Assembly: GCF_000372645.1 (NCBI RefSeq)
Contig: NZ_APMP01000026.1
Location: forward strand, 1 to 64,000
From: Caulobacter vibrioides OR37
GTDB lineage: Bacteria; Pseudomonadota; Alphaproteobacteria; Caulobacterales; Caulobacteraceae
Length of the DNA stretch: 64,000 nt
Direction: 5' to 3'
Shown: piece after piece, positions 28,349 through 37,600 of the stretch
How the letters are laid out: every line of letters starts with the position of its first letter
Position numbering within the stretch: position 1 is the stretch's first letter
The notes under the pieces: model-generated
Told to the model about the DNA's origin: nothing
Database searches by the model: none
Seen by the model: only the letters and a program-made list of their open reading frames with translations
Translations under genes and position numbers: made by a program

Positions 28349-28780
28349 TCAGGGGGCGCTGGTCTGGCGTTGTCCGGAGGCGCGGGACAGGCTGCCAATC
28401 AGCAGGGCGAACATGGTGAGGTAGCTGAAGAGGTTGCTGGCCGCGAAATAGGCTCGGCCCCAGATTTTTGGGTCCAGCATGACCGCGAGGTGCACTAGCA
28501 CGATCAGTCCAAGGAAGGCGCTCGCCCACATGGGCCACCAGCGGTCGGAGGTTAGAGAGATCGCCAGGACCACCAGGAAGAGGACGATGTCGACCGTCAT
28601 CACGGCGATATCGAGACCGGCCTCGCGGGCGGCGCGCATCAACACGGCCGAAGCGAACCAGGCCAAGATCATGGCCACGGCGGAAAGACGTTCCGGCCGA
28701 CCGCCGAAGCTCAAAGCGAACCCGCACGACGTCAGCAGGACGATCAGGCTGGCCCACTGGTGAAAGGTGTGGAGCGTCAT
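28349..28780 (-). CDS. Small integral membrane protein, unrecognised
   Basis: 143 residues with four predicted membrane segments (about 10-27, 33-50, 58-78, 86-104) and a fifth weakly hydrophobic stretch at about 112-132. It lacks charged clusters or known motifs. The ATG at 28780 is clear. It is located 62 bases from the thiolase gene on the same strand. Function unknown. Confidence 0.75.
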   Translation of the reverse strand: MTLHTFHQWASLIVLLTSCGFALSFGGRPERLSAVAMILAWFASAVLMRAAREAGLDIAVMTVDIVLFLVVLAISLTSDRWWPMWASAFLGLIVLVHLAVMLDPKIWGRAYFAASNLFSYLTMFALLIGSLSRASGQRQTSAP

Positions 28781-28811
28781 GCGCTCACCCTATCGCGTCT
28801 TCAGACGGTTG

Positions 28812-28924
28812 CTAGAGCGCGTTAGGTTCAAGTGTGAGCGGTTAAACCGCTCGAACGCGCTCTCAATATTTGAATCTAGAGCCTGTTCCAGCCCTCGCTG
28901 GAACAGGCGCTGCATTTCGCTAGA
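28812..28924. repeat. Two-hairpin TAGAGC element
   Basis: First hairpin TAGAGCGCGTT... (28813-28863) and second hairpin TAGAGCCTGTTCCAG... (28877-28924) are separated by a short AT-rich spacer. This is the same design as the elements at 45181-45297 and 53559-53674, but the stem sequences differ. It lies between the small membrane protein and the 119-residue orphan gene. Confidence 0.72.
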
Positions 28925-28933
28925 GCGCGCTAT

Positions 28934-29293
28934 CTAAGCGACTTCGCGCTCGTCCGCGACGACTTCAAGGAAGCCCGTCTGAGTCGGGGGCGGAGGCTTT
29001 TCACCGCCGCCGCCGAAGGCCACGCGCGACAGGCCAATGTCGCGCTGGGCGACCGACAGTTGCTGATGGGTGGCCACGATGTTCTGGCGCGCCACGCCCA
29101 GGGCCTGCATCGTCTCGATGGCGCGCATCAGCGCGTCCTGACCGATGATCGCCGAGAGGTTGGCGTCCTGACGGGTCGCGGGCATCAGGCCGGCCAGGGC
29201 GGCGGTCTGGGTGATCGCGGCGTCGATGGCCTTTTCCGCGGCGAAAAGGGCCTCGGCCACGGTTTCGGCGGCGAGACGGCGTTCCTTGAGCAT
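28934..29293 (-). CDS. Helical orphan protein, 119 residues
   Basis: Not recognised. About 100 residues of amphipathic, Ala/Gln-rich helix (AAETVAEALFAAEKAIDAAI, AIETMQALGVARQNIVATHQ) are followed by a Gly/Pro-rich tail (GGGGEKPPPPTQ). No membrane segment or signal is present. AGGAGA precedes the ATG at 29293. It is the last gene of a small minus-strand cluster that starts with a LuxR-type HTH gene. Confidence 0.7.
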   Translation of the reverse strand: MLKERRLAAETVAEALFAAEKAIDAAITQTAALAGLMPATRQDANLSAIIGQDALMRAIETMQALGVARQNIVATHQQLSVAQRDIGLSRVAFGGGGEKPPPPTQTGFLEVVADEREVA

Positions 29294-29391
29294 GCGTTCT
29301 CTCCTCGCGCGCGGCCAGCCCGCCGGCGCGTTGCTAAGGGTTTGATGTTCCGAGAAGCGATCGCGCCTGCCCCAGCGGCGCGACGATCAGG

Positions 29392-29499
29392 TCACAGAAG
29401 GCCTTCCAGCGCGTGGAGCCCCGCCAGGATCGATCCGAACGCCAGGGCGGTCAGAACCATCACGGCGGCGATGAAGGCCAGCCGGAGCGGAAGGCTCAG
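29392..29499 (-). CDS. Possible 35-residue single-span membrane peptide
   Basis: The frame reads a hydrophobic helix (LAFIAAVMVLTALAFGSILA) and ends at 29392. No ATG is available before the helix. A CTG at 29499 overlaps the stop of the preceding gene in a CTGA arrangement that would permit translational coupling; a GTG inside the helix is the alternative. The composition strongly favours a membrane peptide, but translation is unproven. Confidence 0.35.
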   Translation of the reverse strand: MSLPLRLAFIAAVMVLTALAFGSILAGLHALEGLL

Positions 29500-29846
29500 T
29501 CGATTAGGTCGACCCCATCCAAGTCCGGCGAAGAGCTGTCGGAGTCCGACAGGAACGTCTCGTCCATCACCGCGCTGGCGATGCAGAGGATCTCCCGCAG
29601 CACCAGTTCCGAAGGCTTGAACGGGGCCTGCTTGCGCGTGGCCTCCACCAGATCGCGCACCATCGCCGCGCCCGTCGGGGAGACCGAAAGGCTCGTCAAT
29701 TGGCGCTCCAGCTCGCCCCAGGTGATCGGGGGCAACAGCTCGGCCGTGTTCAGGCGGGGCCAGTCGTTCTGGAAGTTGATCACGTCCTGACGAATGTGGG
29801 TCACCCGGCCGATCGCGTCCTTCTGATACGGAGTAAGTTCCTGCAC
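29496..29846 (-). CDS. Unrecognised 116-residue acidic protein
   Basis: The GTG at 29846 is preferred because AAGGAG lies 6 bases upstream; the frame also opens at TTG 29864. The sequence starts with a polar part (QELTPYQKDAIGRV), is helical in the middle, and ends in an acidic Ser/Asp tail (SDSDSSSPDLDGVDLID). No known domain. It sits between the LuxR-type gene and the possible membrane peptide, all on the minus strand with short spacing. Confidence 0.65.
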   Translation of the reverse strand: MQELTPYQKDAIGRVTHIRQDVINFQNDWPRLNTAELLPPITWGELERQLTSLSVSPTGAAMVRDLVEATRKQAPFKPSELVLREILCIASAVMDETFLSDSDSSSPDLDGVDLID

Positions 29847-29897
29847 GGTAAGCTCCTTGCTCAACGCCGTCAGGAGACCGTGACAGGGGGGGATCGC

Positions 29898-30206
29898 CTA
29901 GCCGGGCCGGATCGGACCCCGACGCGATCGGAGGGGGGACCCCGACGGGACGCCCGGCCCGGGCGCGGCGTCGCGCGATCCCCGATCGAACAGCCGGCGG
30001 GCGGCGTCGTAGCGATCGGCGGCGCCCAGGCGGCGGCGGGCCTTGTCCAGGTGCCAGTCGACCGTGTGCTTGGACAGGCCCAATTCCCGGGCGATTTCCT
30101 TGGAGCTCATGTGCCGATCGACGAGTCGGAGGCATTCGCGCTCACGCTCGGTGAGGCGGTCTAGGTCGTCGACCTGATCCGTCAGTGAAGGATCGCCCTT
30201 GCCCAT
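29898..30206 (-). CDS. Stand-alone LuxR-type HTH regulator
   Basis: 102 residues from the ATG at 30206, which has AAGG 9 bases upstream; an ATG at 30254 would add 16 residues. A GerE/LuxR HTH spans about 18-75 (LTERERECLRLV, then SSKEIARELGLSKHTVDWHL), followed by a basic Arg/Pro/Gly-rich tail. There is no receiver or autoinducer domain. It probably regulates its own small cluster downstream. The gap to the next gene is about 50 bases. Confidence 0.85.
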   Translation of the reverse strand: MGKGDPSLTDQVDDLDRLTERERECLRLVDRHMSSKEIARELGLSKHTVDWHLDKARRRLGAADRYDAARRLFDRGSRDAAPGPGVPSGSPLRSRRGPIRPG

Positions 30207-30406
30207 CGGCGGAACCTTATGCGAACCCGAGGCTTCGACAAGCCGTTGAAACATTAAACCTGCGCTACGGATTCGCGAGGCGCGTCGCCAGAGGCGAGCG
30301 TCGGCCTCGGCCTCCGGGAGGCGGATCTAAAGGTTTTGATAACGCTATCTTTAGGATCGCGCGAAGAGGCGTTTTGTCGCGGATAAGGCGTTCTTGGAGC
30401 CCGACC

Positions 30407-31135
30407 TCAACCCCCGCGTCGGGCGGCTTCGGACTCGGTGGCGGGCGAGGCCGCGCGGATCAGTTCCAACACGTCGACGATGATCGCGCGCATGGCGGTC
30501 TGGGCCCTGTCGGCGTCGCGGGCGATGATCGCCTCGGCCACGTCCTCGTGTGACGGGATTGAGGCGGTGCGGCCCTTGATGCGGTTGGTGAAGCGGATCG
30601 AGATGCGCAGGGCCGTGTTCACCAGCTCGTGCAGCTCGCGATAGAAGGGGTTCTTGGTCGCGTTCAGGATGGCGATGTGGAAGGCGATGTCGGCCGACAG
30701 CGGGTCGTCCTCGCCCTCGGCGGCGGCCTCCATCCGGCGCAGGCCCTTGCGGATCTCCTCCAGTCCCGCCTCGTCGGCGTTGCGCGCGGCCAGGGCGGCG
30801 GCGGCCGGCTCGATCCCCAGGCGCATCTCGGTGAAGTCGGCCAGCAGTCGCAGGGAGAACTTGCGCTCCAGCAGCCAGCGCAGCACGTCGGGGTCGAGCA
30901 TGTTCCACTCGGCCTCGGGCTCCACCACCGTGCCGTGGCGCGGCCGGGCGCTGAGCAGGCCCTTGGCGGTCAGCATCTTGACCGCCTCGCGCGTCACGGT
31001 GCGGCTGGCGCCGAACTGCTTGGACAGCTCCCCCTCGGTCGGAAAGCCCACCTGGGCGTATTCGCCGGTCACGATGGCCTGACCGAGTTGCTCGACCAGT
31101 CCGTAGGTCAAGCTCAAGCCGGGCTGGGTCCGCAT
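30407..31135 (-). CDS. GntR/FCD-family transcriptional regulator
   Basis: 242 residues. A GntR winged helix (about 8-75: VEQLGQAIVTGEYAQVG, SKQFGASRTVTREAVKML, RPRHGTVV) is followed by an FCD effector domain. The FCD metal-site residues are seen as an Asp/His pattern (SADIAFHIAIL and PSHEDVAEAI). FCD regulators commonly sense sugar acids or other carboxylates. It follows the sugar-acid operon on the same strand with a 164-base gap and is the likely repressor of that operon, which is inference from position. Confidence 0.93.
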   Translation of the reverse strand: MRTQPGLSLTYGLVEQLGQAIVTGEYAQVGFPTEGELSKQFGASRTVTREAVKMLTAKGLLSARPRHGTVVEPEAEWNMLDPDVLRWLLERKFSLRLLADFTEMRLGIEPAAAALAARNADEAGLEEIRKGLRRMEAAAEGEDDPLSADIAFHIAILNATKNPFYRELHELVNTALRISIRFTNRIKGRTASIPSHEDVAEAIIARDADRAQTAMRAIIVDVLELIRAASPATESEAARRGG

Positions 31136-31299
31136 CGGCGACTCTTCTTCCTTCTCGCGACGACGCGGGCGTCGCCACGCATCGAGATTGCTCCGCTGGC
31201 CAACGAAGCGGTTCGGCCGACTACAGCCGCGCCGCGCCGTTTCGGCAAGTGCCGTTCGCCGAGCGCGTTCTTGTCATGGACCGTGAGTCTGGATCGCGA

Positions 31300-31905
31300 T
31301 CAACCCTGGCGCCAGGCGGCGACCAGGGCCGCCGCGCGCTGGCCGACCTCGGCCGCGGTGTAGCCGGGGCGATAGAGTTCCCCGCCGACGCCGACGCCCG
31401 CCACGCCGACCGCGCGCCAGGGCTCCAGATTGGCCGCGCCGACCCCGCCGACGGCGTAGACCAGCACGTCCTTGGGCAGCACGTCCTTGACCGCCTTGAT
31501 GTGGCCCGGGCCGAACGTGCCGGCCGGGAACAGCTTCAGCGCCTTGGCCCCGGCCTTCACCGCCGCGAGGGCCTCGGTGGGGGTGGCGAAGCCGGGCATG
31601 GCCGTCAGGCCCAGCGCGACGGCGCGGCGGATGACGTCCGGATCGACGTTCGGGGTCACGATCAGCTTGCCGCCGACCTTGGCCACGTCGTCGACGGCCT
31701 CGGCCGACAGCACCGTGCCGGCCCCGCACAAGGCCTTGTCGCCGAAGGCGGCGCACAGCTTCTCGATGCTGACCAGGGGATCGGGCGAGTTCAGCGGCAC
31801 CTCGATCGCCTGGACGCCGGCGTCGACCAGGGCGGCGGCGATGTCGAGGATCTCGTCCGGCTTCACGCCGCGCAGGATGGCCACGATGGGGGGAGGATTG
31901 GACAT
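31300..31905 (-). CDS. dgoA: 2-dehydro-3-deoxy-6-phosphogalactonate aldolase
   Basis: 201 residues, class I KDPG/KDPGal aldolase of the Eda family. It begins PPIVAILRGVKPDEI, with the catalytic Glu region AIEVPLNSP. The Schiff-base lysine is in GAKALKLFPAGTFGP, and the phosphate site is in VYAVGGVGAANL. LNSP instead of LRTP, and the dgoK neighbour, favour the KDPGal enzyme. It cleaves the phosphorylated keto-deoxy sugar acid to pyruvate and glyceraldehyde-3-phosphate. One base separates the dgoK stop from this ATG. Further upstream frame was rejected because it overlaps dgoK. Confidence 0.92.
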   Translation of the reverse strand: MSNPPPIVAILRGVKPDEILDIAAALVDAGVQAIEVPLNSPDPLVSIEKLCAAFGDKALCGAGTVLSAEAVDDVAKVGGKLIVTPNVDPDVIRRAVALGLTAMPGFATPTEALAAVKAGAKALKLFPAGTFGPGHIKAVKDVLPKDVLVYAVGGVGAANLEPWRAVGVAGVGVGGELYRPGYTAAEVGQRAAALVAAWRQG

Positions 31906-31906
31906 G

Positions 31907-32821
31907 TTACGCTTCCCGCGACTTGGAGATCGCCGCCAGCCCGGCGAGGACGGCCGCGTCGCCATCGACGGTCGCGGCCTGGACCCCGGCCTGGGCCAGG
32001 GCTTGCACATAGAGATCACAGAGGCCGCCGGCGCCGATCACGGTCACCGCGTCCATCGGTCCGAACCAGTCGCGGGCGGCGGCCACGTCGGCCCCGACCA
32101 GCAGGCCCGACAGGTAGCCCATGGCGTCGGCCGGGCTCATGCCGTCCAGCAGCTGGCGGGCGCGGGTCTCGAACATCAGGTGGGTCAGGCGCGCCGCGCC
32201 GTGCTCGGCGACGCGGGCCAGGCCGCGCGCGAAACCCTCGGCCGAGCCGTCGACCCGCGCTCCGCCGCCGGCGGCCAGGGTCGAGTGCTGCTTCAGCAGG
32301 GCGAAGGTCTCGCCGACCGGGGCGGTGACGAAGCCCGCGACCTTGCCGTCCTCGACCACGGTCCACTTGTTGTGGGTGCCGGGCAGGACCAGCAGATGGC
32401 GCCCGGTCTTCAGGGCCAGGTTCAGCGAAAGGGCGCCGAAGACCTGGGTCTCCTCGCCGCGCATGACGTCGGGGCCGCCCAGCGGGTTCACGCACGAGAG
32501 GCCCGGGACCAGCGTCACCGGAAGACCGTCGGCCTCGAAGCTCAGCGCCTTGTCGGCGACGTCGGCGACGCCGGCCGGGCAGGGGGCGTAGGCCGCCTCG
32601 CGCCAGCCGATCCGCGAACCGACCATGCCGCACATTACCGCGCGGGCCGGGTTGGCCTCGCGCCAGTCGCCGACCAGGTCCAGGAATGTCTTCTCCGGCG
32701 TGTCGGTCAGGGCCGAGACGCCGGGGCCGTCGCGCCGGTGGATCACCGCCTTGCCCTGGCGCAGCCACAGCCGCAGGCGCGAGGTGCCCCAGTCGCCGAC
32801 GATGACCACGTCCTGGTCCAT
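31907..32821 (-). CDS. dgoK: 2-dehydro-3-deoxygalactonokinase
   Basis: 304 residues, DgoK family (ASKHA fold). It begins VIVGDWGTSRLRLWL, with MCGMVGSRIGW near 65 and the ATP-region LVLPGTHNKW near 150. It phosphorylates 2-keto-3-deoxygalactonate at C6 for the aldolase. The ATG at 32821 overlaps the dehydratase stop by one base and the stop is one base before dgoA, so all three are translationally linked. A much longer open frame in this phase is accidental. Confidence 0.94.
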   Translation of the reverse strand: MDQDVVIVGDWGTSRLRLWLRQGKAVIHRRDGPGVSALTDTPEKTFLDLVGDWREANPARAVMCGMVGSRIGWREAAYAPCPAGVADVADKALSFEADGLPVTLVPGLSCVNPLGGPDVMRGEETQVFGALSLNLALKTGRHLLVLPGTHNKWTVVEDGKVAGFVTAPVGETFALLKQHSTLAAGGGARVDGSAEGFARGLARVAEHGAARLTHLMFETRARQLLDGMSPADAMGYLSGLLVGADVAAARDWFGPMDAVTVIGAGGLCDLYVQALAQAGVQAATVDGDAAVLAGLAAISKSREA

Positions 32822-34557
32822 CAGTGGCTTTCGCGGGTGACGACCGAGCCCGACGACCCGACCAGGAAGTCCAGGTCCGCGCCCTGGTCGGCCTGCAGCA
32901 CGTGGTCGACATAGAGCTTTGCGTAGCCGCGCGTATAGGTCGGGGCCGGGCGGTTGGCGCGCCAGGCGGCCAGGCGGCTTTCCAGCTCCTCGGCGCCGAT
33001 CGCCAGGGTCAGGGCGCGCGAGGGGCCGTCGAACACGATCTCGTCGCCGCTCCGGACCACGGCCAGCGGGCCGCCGGCGTCCGCCTCGGGCGAGACGTGC
33101 AGGATTACCGCGCCATAGGCGGTGCCGCTCATCCGCGCGTCGCTGATGCGCAGCATGTCCTTGACGCCCTTTTCCAGCAGCTTTCGAGGCAGCGGCATGT
33201 TGCCGACTTCCGGCATCCCCGGATAGCCCTTGGGGCCGCAGCCCTTGAGCACCAGGATCGAGGTCTCGTCGACGTCGAGGTCCGGATCGTCGATGCGGGC
33301 GCGGAAGTCCTCGATGCTCTCGAACACCACGGCCTTGCCGCGATGGCTCAGCAGGTGCGGGCTGGCGGCGCTGGGCTTCATCACCGCCCCGCCGGGGGCG
33401 AGGTTGCCGCGCAGCACCCAGATGCCGCTGTCGGGCTTCACCGGGGCGTCCATCGTGCGGATGACCTCGGCGTTGAACACCTCTGCGCTCTCGTACTGCG
33501 CGCCGATGCGGTGGCCGGCGACGGTCGGGGCCTCGGGATGCAGAAGCTTTTCCAGCTGCTTCATCACCGCCGGCAGGCCGCCGGCATAGTGCAGGTCCTC
33601 CATCAGGAAGCGGCCCGACGGCTGCAGGTCGACCAGCAGCGGCACGTCGCGCGACAGGCGGTCGAAGTCCTCGAGCTCCAGCGTCACGCCCAGGCGTCCG
33701 GCCAGGGCCAGCAGGTGGACGACGGCGTTGGTCGAGCCGCCGATCGCGGCGTGGACGCGCAGGGCGTTCTCGAACGCGGCGCGGGTGGCGACCTGGGACA
33801 GCGTCCGGCCTTCCTTGACCATGCGCACGATCGTGCGGCCGGTCTCGTGCGACAGGGCCCGGCGACGGGCGTCCACGGCGGGGATGCTGGCGTTGTAGGG
33901 CAGGGACAGGCCCATGGCCTCGATGATCGCGGCCATGGTCGAGGCCGTGCCCATCGTCATGCAGGTGCCCGGCGAGCGGCTCATGCCGCTCTCGGCCGAC
34001 ATGAAGTCGGCCAGGGTCATCTCGCCGGCGCGGACGGCTTCGGAGAACTTCCAGACGTCGGTGCCCGAGCCGATGTCCTTGCCCCGGAACTTGCCGTTCA
34101 GCATCGGGCCCGACGAGACGACGATGGTGGGCAGGTCGACGCTGGCCGCGCCCATCAGCTGGCCCGGCGTGGTCTTGTCGCAGCCGCCCAGCAGCACGAC
34201 GCCGTCGATCGGATTGCCCCGGATCGACTCCTCGACCTCCATGGCCAGCAGGTTGCGGAACAGCATGGCCGTCGGCCGCATCTGGGTCTCGCCCAGCGAC
34301 ATGGCCGGGAACTCCAGCGGCAGGCCGCCGGCTTCCCAGACGCCGCGCTTCACGTGCTCGGCGATCTCGCGCAGGTGCGCGTTGCAGGGGGTGATCTCGG
34401 ACCAGGTGTTGCAGATGCCGATCACCGGACGGCCGTCGAACACGTCGTCGGGCAGACCCTGGCTCTTCATCCACGATCGGTGGATGAAACCGTCCCGATC
34501 CAGCTTGCCGTATGTGCCGCCGCTGCGCAGGCGCTTGCCCGCGTTCTCGTCGCTCAT
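32821..34557 (-). CDS. IlvD/EDD-family sugar-acid dehydratase (arabonate/galactonate type)
   Basis: 578 residues. Iron-sulphur ligands are expected in GICNTWSE, LGGCDKTTPG and SRSPGTCMTMG. The GLPDDVFDGRPVIGICNTW opening and the 578-residue length match L-arabonate dehydratases, which also act on D-galactonate or D-fuconate. With dgoK and dgoA directly behind, D-galactonate is the most coherent substrate. In enteric bacteria that step is done by the unrelated enolase-type DgoD. An AT-rich promoter/operator candidate precedes the gene. Confidence 0.9.
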   Translation of the reverse strand: MSDENAGKRLRSGGTYGKLDRDGFIHRSWMKSQGLPDDVFDGRPVIGICNTWSEITPCNAHLREIAEHVKRGVWEAGGLPLEFPAMSLGETQMRPTAMLFRNLLAMEVEESIRGNPIDGVVLLGGCDKTTPGQLMGAASVDLPTIVVSSGPMLNGKFRGKDIGSGTDVWKFSEAVRAGEMTLADFMSAESGMSRSPGTCMTMGTASTMAAIIEAMGLSLPYNASIPAVDARRRALSHETGRTIVRMVKEGRTLSQVATRAAFENALRVHAAIGGSTNAVVHLLALAGRLGVTLELEDFDRLSRDVPLLVDLQPSGRFLMEDLHYAGGLPAVMKQLEKLLHPEAPTVAGHRIGAQYESAEVFNAEVIRTMDAPVKPDSGIWVLRGNLAPGGAVMKPSAASPHLLSHRGKAVVFESIEDFRARIDDPDLDVDETSILVLKGCGPKGYPGMPEVGNMPLPRKLLEKGVKDMLRISDARMSGTAYGAVILHVSPEADAGGPLAVVRSGDEIVFDGPSRALTLAIGAEELESRLAAWRANRPAPTYTRGYAKLYVDHVLQADQGADLDFLVGSSGSVVTRESH

Positions 34558-34603
34558 GACCGTCCCTAACGCGGCCCGAAGGCCTGCCTTTGCTTACGAC
34601 CGC

Positions 34604-34632
34604 GTCATTTATAGTATAATAAGTACCTATGC
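34604..34632 (-). promoter_or_regulatory. AT-rich promoter/operator candidate of the sugar-acid operon
   Basis: On the minus strand TTGCAT is followed by AGGTACTTATTATAC and TATAAA, inside otherwise GC-rich DNA and about 50-75 bases before the dehydratase ATG. The spacing from the -35-like box to TATAAA is 15, slightly short. The AT-rich half-symmetric stretch is a reasonable GntR/FCD site, but no perfect palindrome is seen. Confidence 0.4.
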
Positions 34633-34656
34633 AACGGCGGGCGCGGGCAGCACCCG

Positions 34657-37600
34657 CTAGAAGCTGTCCACCCGCGCTTCCCAGGGGCGGCTCACGCCGG
34701 CCGCCGCGTCCAGGCCGCCGACGATCCAGCGCCGCGTGTCGACCGGGTCGATGACCGCGTCGATCTCCAGTGCCGCGGCCATGCTGGTCGCCTTGCCGGC
34801 CGCGTAGAGCCGCGCCACCAGCTGGTCGTAGAGCGCCTTTTGCTTGACCGGATCGCTCTCCGCCTCCAGCTCCTTGCGATAGCCCAGCTTGACCGCGCCC
34901 TCCAGGCCCATGCCGCCGAACTCGCCGGTCGGCCAGGCGGCGATGAAGGCCGGGGCGTGGAACGACCCGCCCGCCATGGCCTGGGCGCCCAGGCCATAGC
35001 CCTTGCGCGTCACCACGGTGAACAGCGGCGAGCGCAGCTTGGCGCCGGCGATGAACTGGCGGCTGACGCGCCGCACGGCGGCGGCGTCCTCGCTGTCGGG
35101 ACCGACCATGAAGCCGGGCGTGTCGCACAGGCTCAGCACCGGCAGGGCGAAGGCGTCGGCGAGCTGCAGGAACCGGGCGGCCTTCTCGGCCCCCTCGCAG
35201 TCGATGGCGCCGCCCAGGTGGCGCGGATCGTTGGCGATCAGGCCCATCGGCCGGCCCTCGATCCGGATCAGGCCCGTGACCATGCCGGCCGCGAAGCCGC
35301 CGCGCAGCTCCAGGAACGAGTCCGCGTCGACCAGGATCTCGATCAGGGCGCGGACGTCATAGACGCGCAGCCGGTTCTCGGGGATCGCGCTTCGCAGCCG
35401 CCGCTGGTCCGGCGCGGTCCAGCTGGGCAATGCGCCCTGGAAGTAGGACAGCGCCCGCTTGGCCAGCCGCGTGGCGTGGGCCTCGTCGTCGGCCAGAATG
35501 TCGATCACCCCATTCTTCCACTGGTGGTCCGAGGGGCCGATCTGCTCGGGCTTGAACACCCCCAGGCCGCCGCCCTCGATCATCGCCGGGCCGCCCATGC
35601 CGAGGTTGCTGTCCCGGGTGGCGATGATGATCTCCGAAAGCCCGGCGATGGCGGCGTTGCCGGCGAAGCAGCGGCCGGCGACGATGGCGATCTTGGGGAC
35701 CAGGCCCGACAGCTGGGCGAAGCTTCGGAACGTCGGCACGTCCAGGCCCGCCACGGCGGTGGTGTCGGTGTCGCCCGGTCGTCCGCCGCCGCCCTCCGCG
35801 AACCAGACCACCGGCAGGCGCTGGTCGGCGATGATGCTCATCAGCCGGTCGGACTTCCTGTGGTTCATCGCCCCCTGCGTGCCGGCCAGCACGGTGAAGT
35901 CGTAGGCCAGCGCCGCCGTCCGCGCCCTGTCCGGCGGGAACAGGGCGCCGTTGACGGTCCCGATGCCGGTGATCAGGCCGTCGGCCGGGGTGTTGACGAT
36001 CAGGTCCTCGGTCGAGCGCCGCCGCTTCTGGGCCGCGATGGCCAGGGCGCCGTATTCCAGGAAGCTGCCCGGATCGACCAGGTCGTCGATGTTCTCGCGC
36101 GCCGTGCGATGGCCGGTCTTGCGGCGCTTGGCGACCGCGTCGGGGCGGGCCTCGTCGAGGGTGTGGCGATGGCGGGCGACGACCTCGGCCAGGTCGGGGC
36201 GGATCGCGTCCAGGTCCTCGGCGACCGTCTCGACGGCGGCGCCGCCCTCGACCGCCATCGGCTCCAGGAAGACCAGCGGCTGGCCCTCGGCGACGGCCTG
36301 GCCGGGCGCGGCGGCGATCCTCAGCACCCGGCCGCCCGAGGGGGCGTTGACCAGGTGCTCCATCTTCATGGCCTCCAGCACCGCCAGCGCCTGGCCGGGC
36401 CGGACGAGGTCGCCCTCGGAGACGGCGATCGACCCGACCGTGGCCGACAGCGGGGCGGCGGCGGCGACCGCGCCGTCCAGGGTCTCGAACGCCGGGCCGG
36501 GGGTGTCTTCGGGCAAGCCCGCGACCAGCTCGGCCGCGTGGTCCTCGATGAAGCGGGTGGTGGGGTTGTCCGGCGCCGCCGCCAGGATCGCCCGGATCAG
36601 CGGCGCGGTGGTCGCCACGCCGCCGACGCGGAACTCGGCCAGCGCCCGGTCCAGCCGGGCCGAGGCTTCGGGGAGCGTCCGTCCACGGACGATGACCTTG
36701 GCCAGCAGGCTGTCATAGGCCGTCCCGACGCTCAGGCCCGCGGCGCCGGCCGCGTCGACCCGCACGCCCGGACCGCCCGGCGGGGCCCAGGCGGTGATCG
36801 TGCCGCCGGACGGCTTGACCACGCCCTCGGCGGTCAGGGTCTCGGCGTTGACCCGCGCCTGGATGGCCACGCCGAAGGCGGCTGGCGCGTCGGCGAGGCC
36901 CAGGTCGGACAGGCGGGCGCCGGCCGCCAGGTCGAATTGCAGCCGCGCCAGGTCCAGGCCCGTGACCTCCTCGGTCACCGTGTGCTCGACCTGGAGCCGG
37001 GGATTGACCTCGATGAACAAGGCCTCGTCCGTATCGGCGTCGATCAGGAACTCGACCGTGGCCAGGCCCCGATAGCCGGCGCACAGCCGCTCGGACCACC
37101 CGGCCAGGGCCGCGCGCTGGTTGGCCTCCAGGGCGGCCGGGGCGATCTCGACCAGTTTCTGGTTGCGGCGTTGCAGCGAGCAGTCGCGATCGCCCAGGGC
37201 CAGGACCTCGGCGCCGTCGCCGACGATCTGCACCTCGACGTGGCGGGCCCGCTCGATCCGCCGCTCGGCATAGAGGCCGCCGTCGCCGAACGCCGCCTCG
37301 GCCTCGCGGGCGCAGGCGGCGAAGGCGGCGTCCAGCTCGCCGGGATCCAGCACGGCCCGCATCCCGCGCCCGCCGCCGCCGGCCCGGGCCTTCAGCATGA
37401 TCGCGCCGTGCGCGGCCTGGAAGGCGCGGGCCTCGTCCAGGCCGATCGTCCCGGTGCCGGGGATCAGCGGCAGGCCGCGCTCGGCCGCCAGCGCCCGGGC
37501 CCGGGCCTTGTCGCCGAAGGTCTCCAGGTGCTCGGGCGAGGGGCCGACGAAGACGACGCCGGCCTCGGCGCAGGCCCGCGCCAGGGCGGGGTTCTCGGAC

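Noticed and set aside
31907-35128. 1073-codon open frame spanning the dehydratase gene and dgoK
   Set aside because: Only the last 304 codons are DgoK; the rest is the dehydratase gene read in the wrong frame. A fusion protein is not supported.
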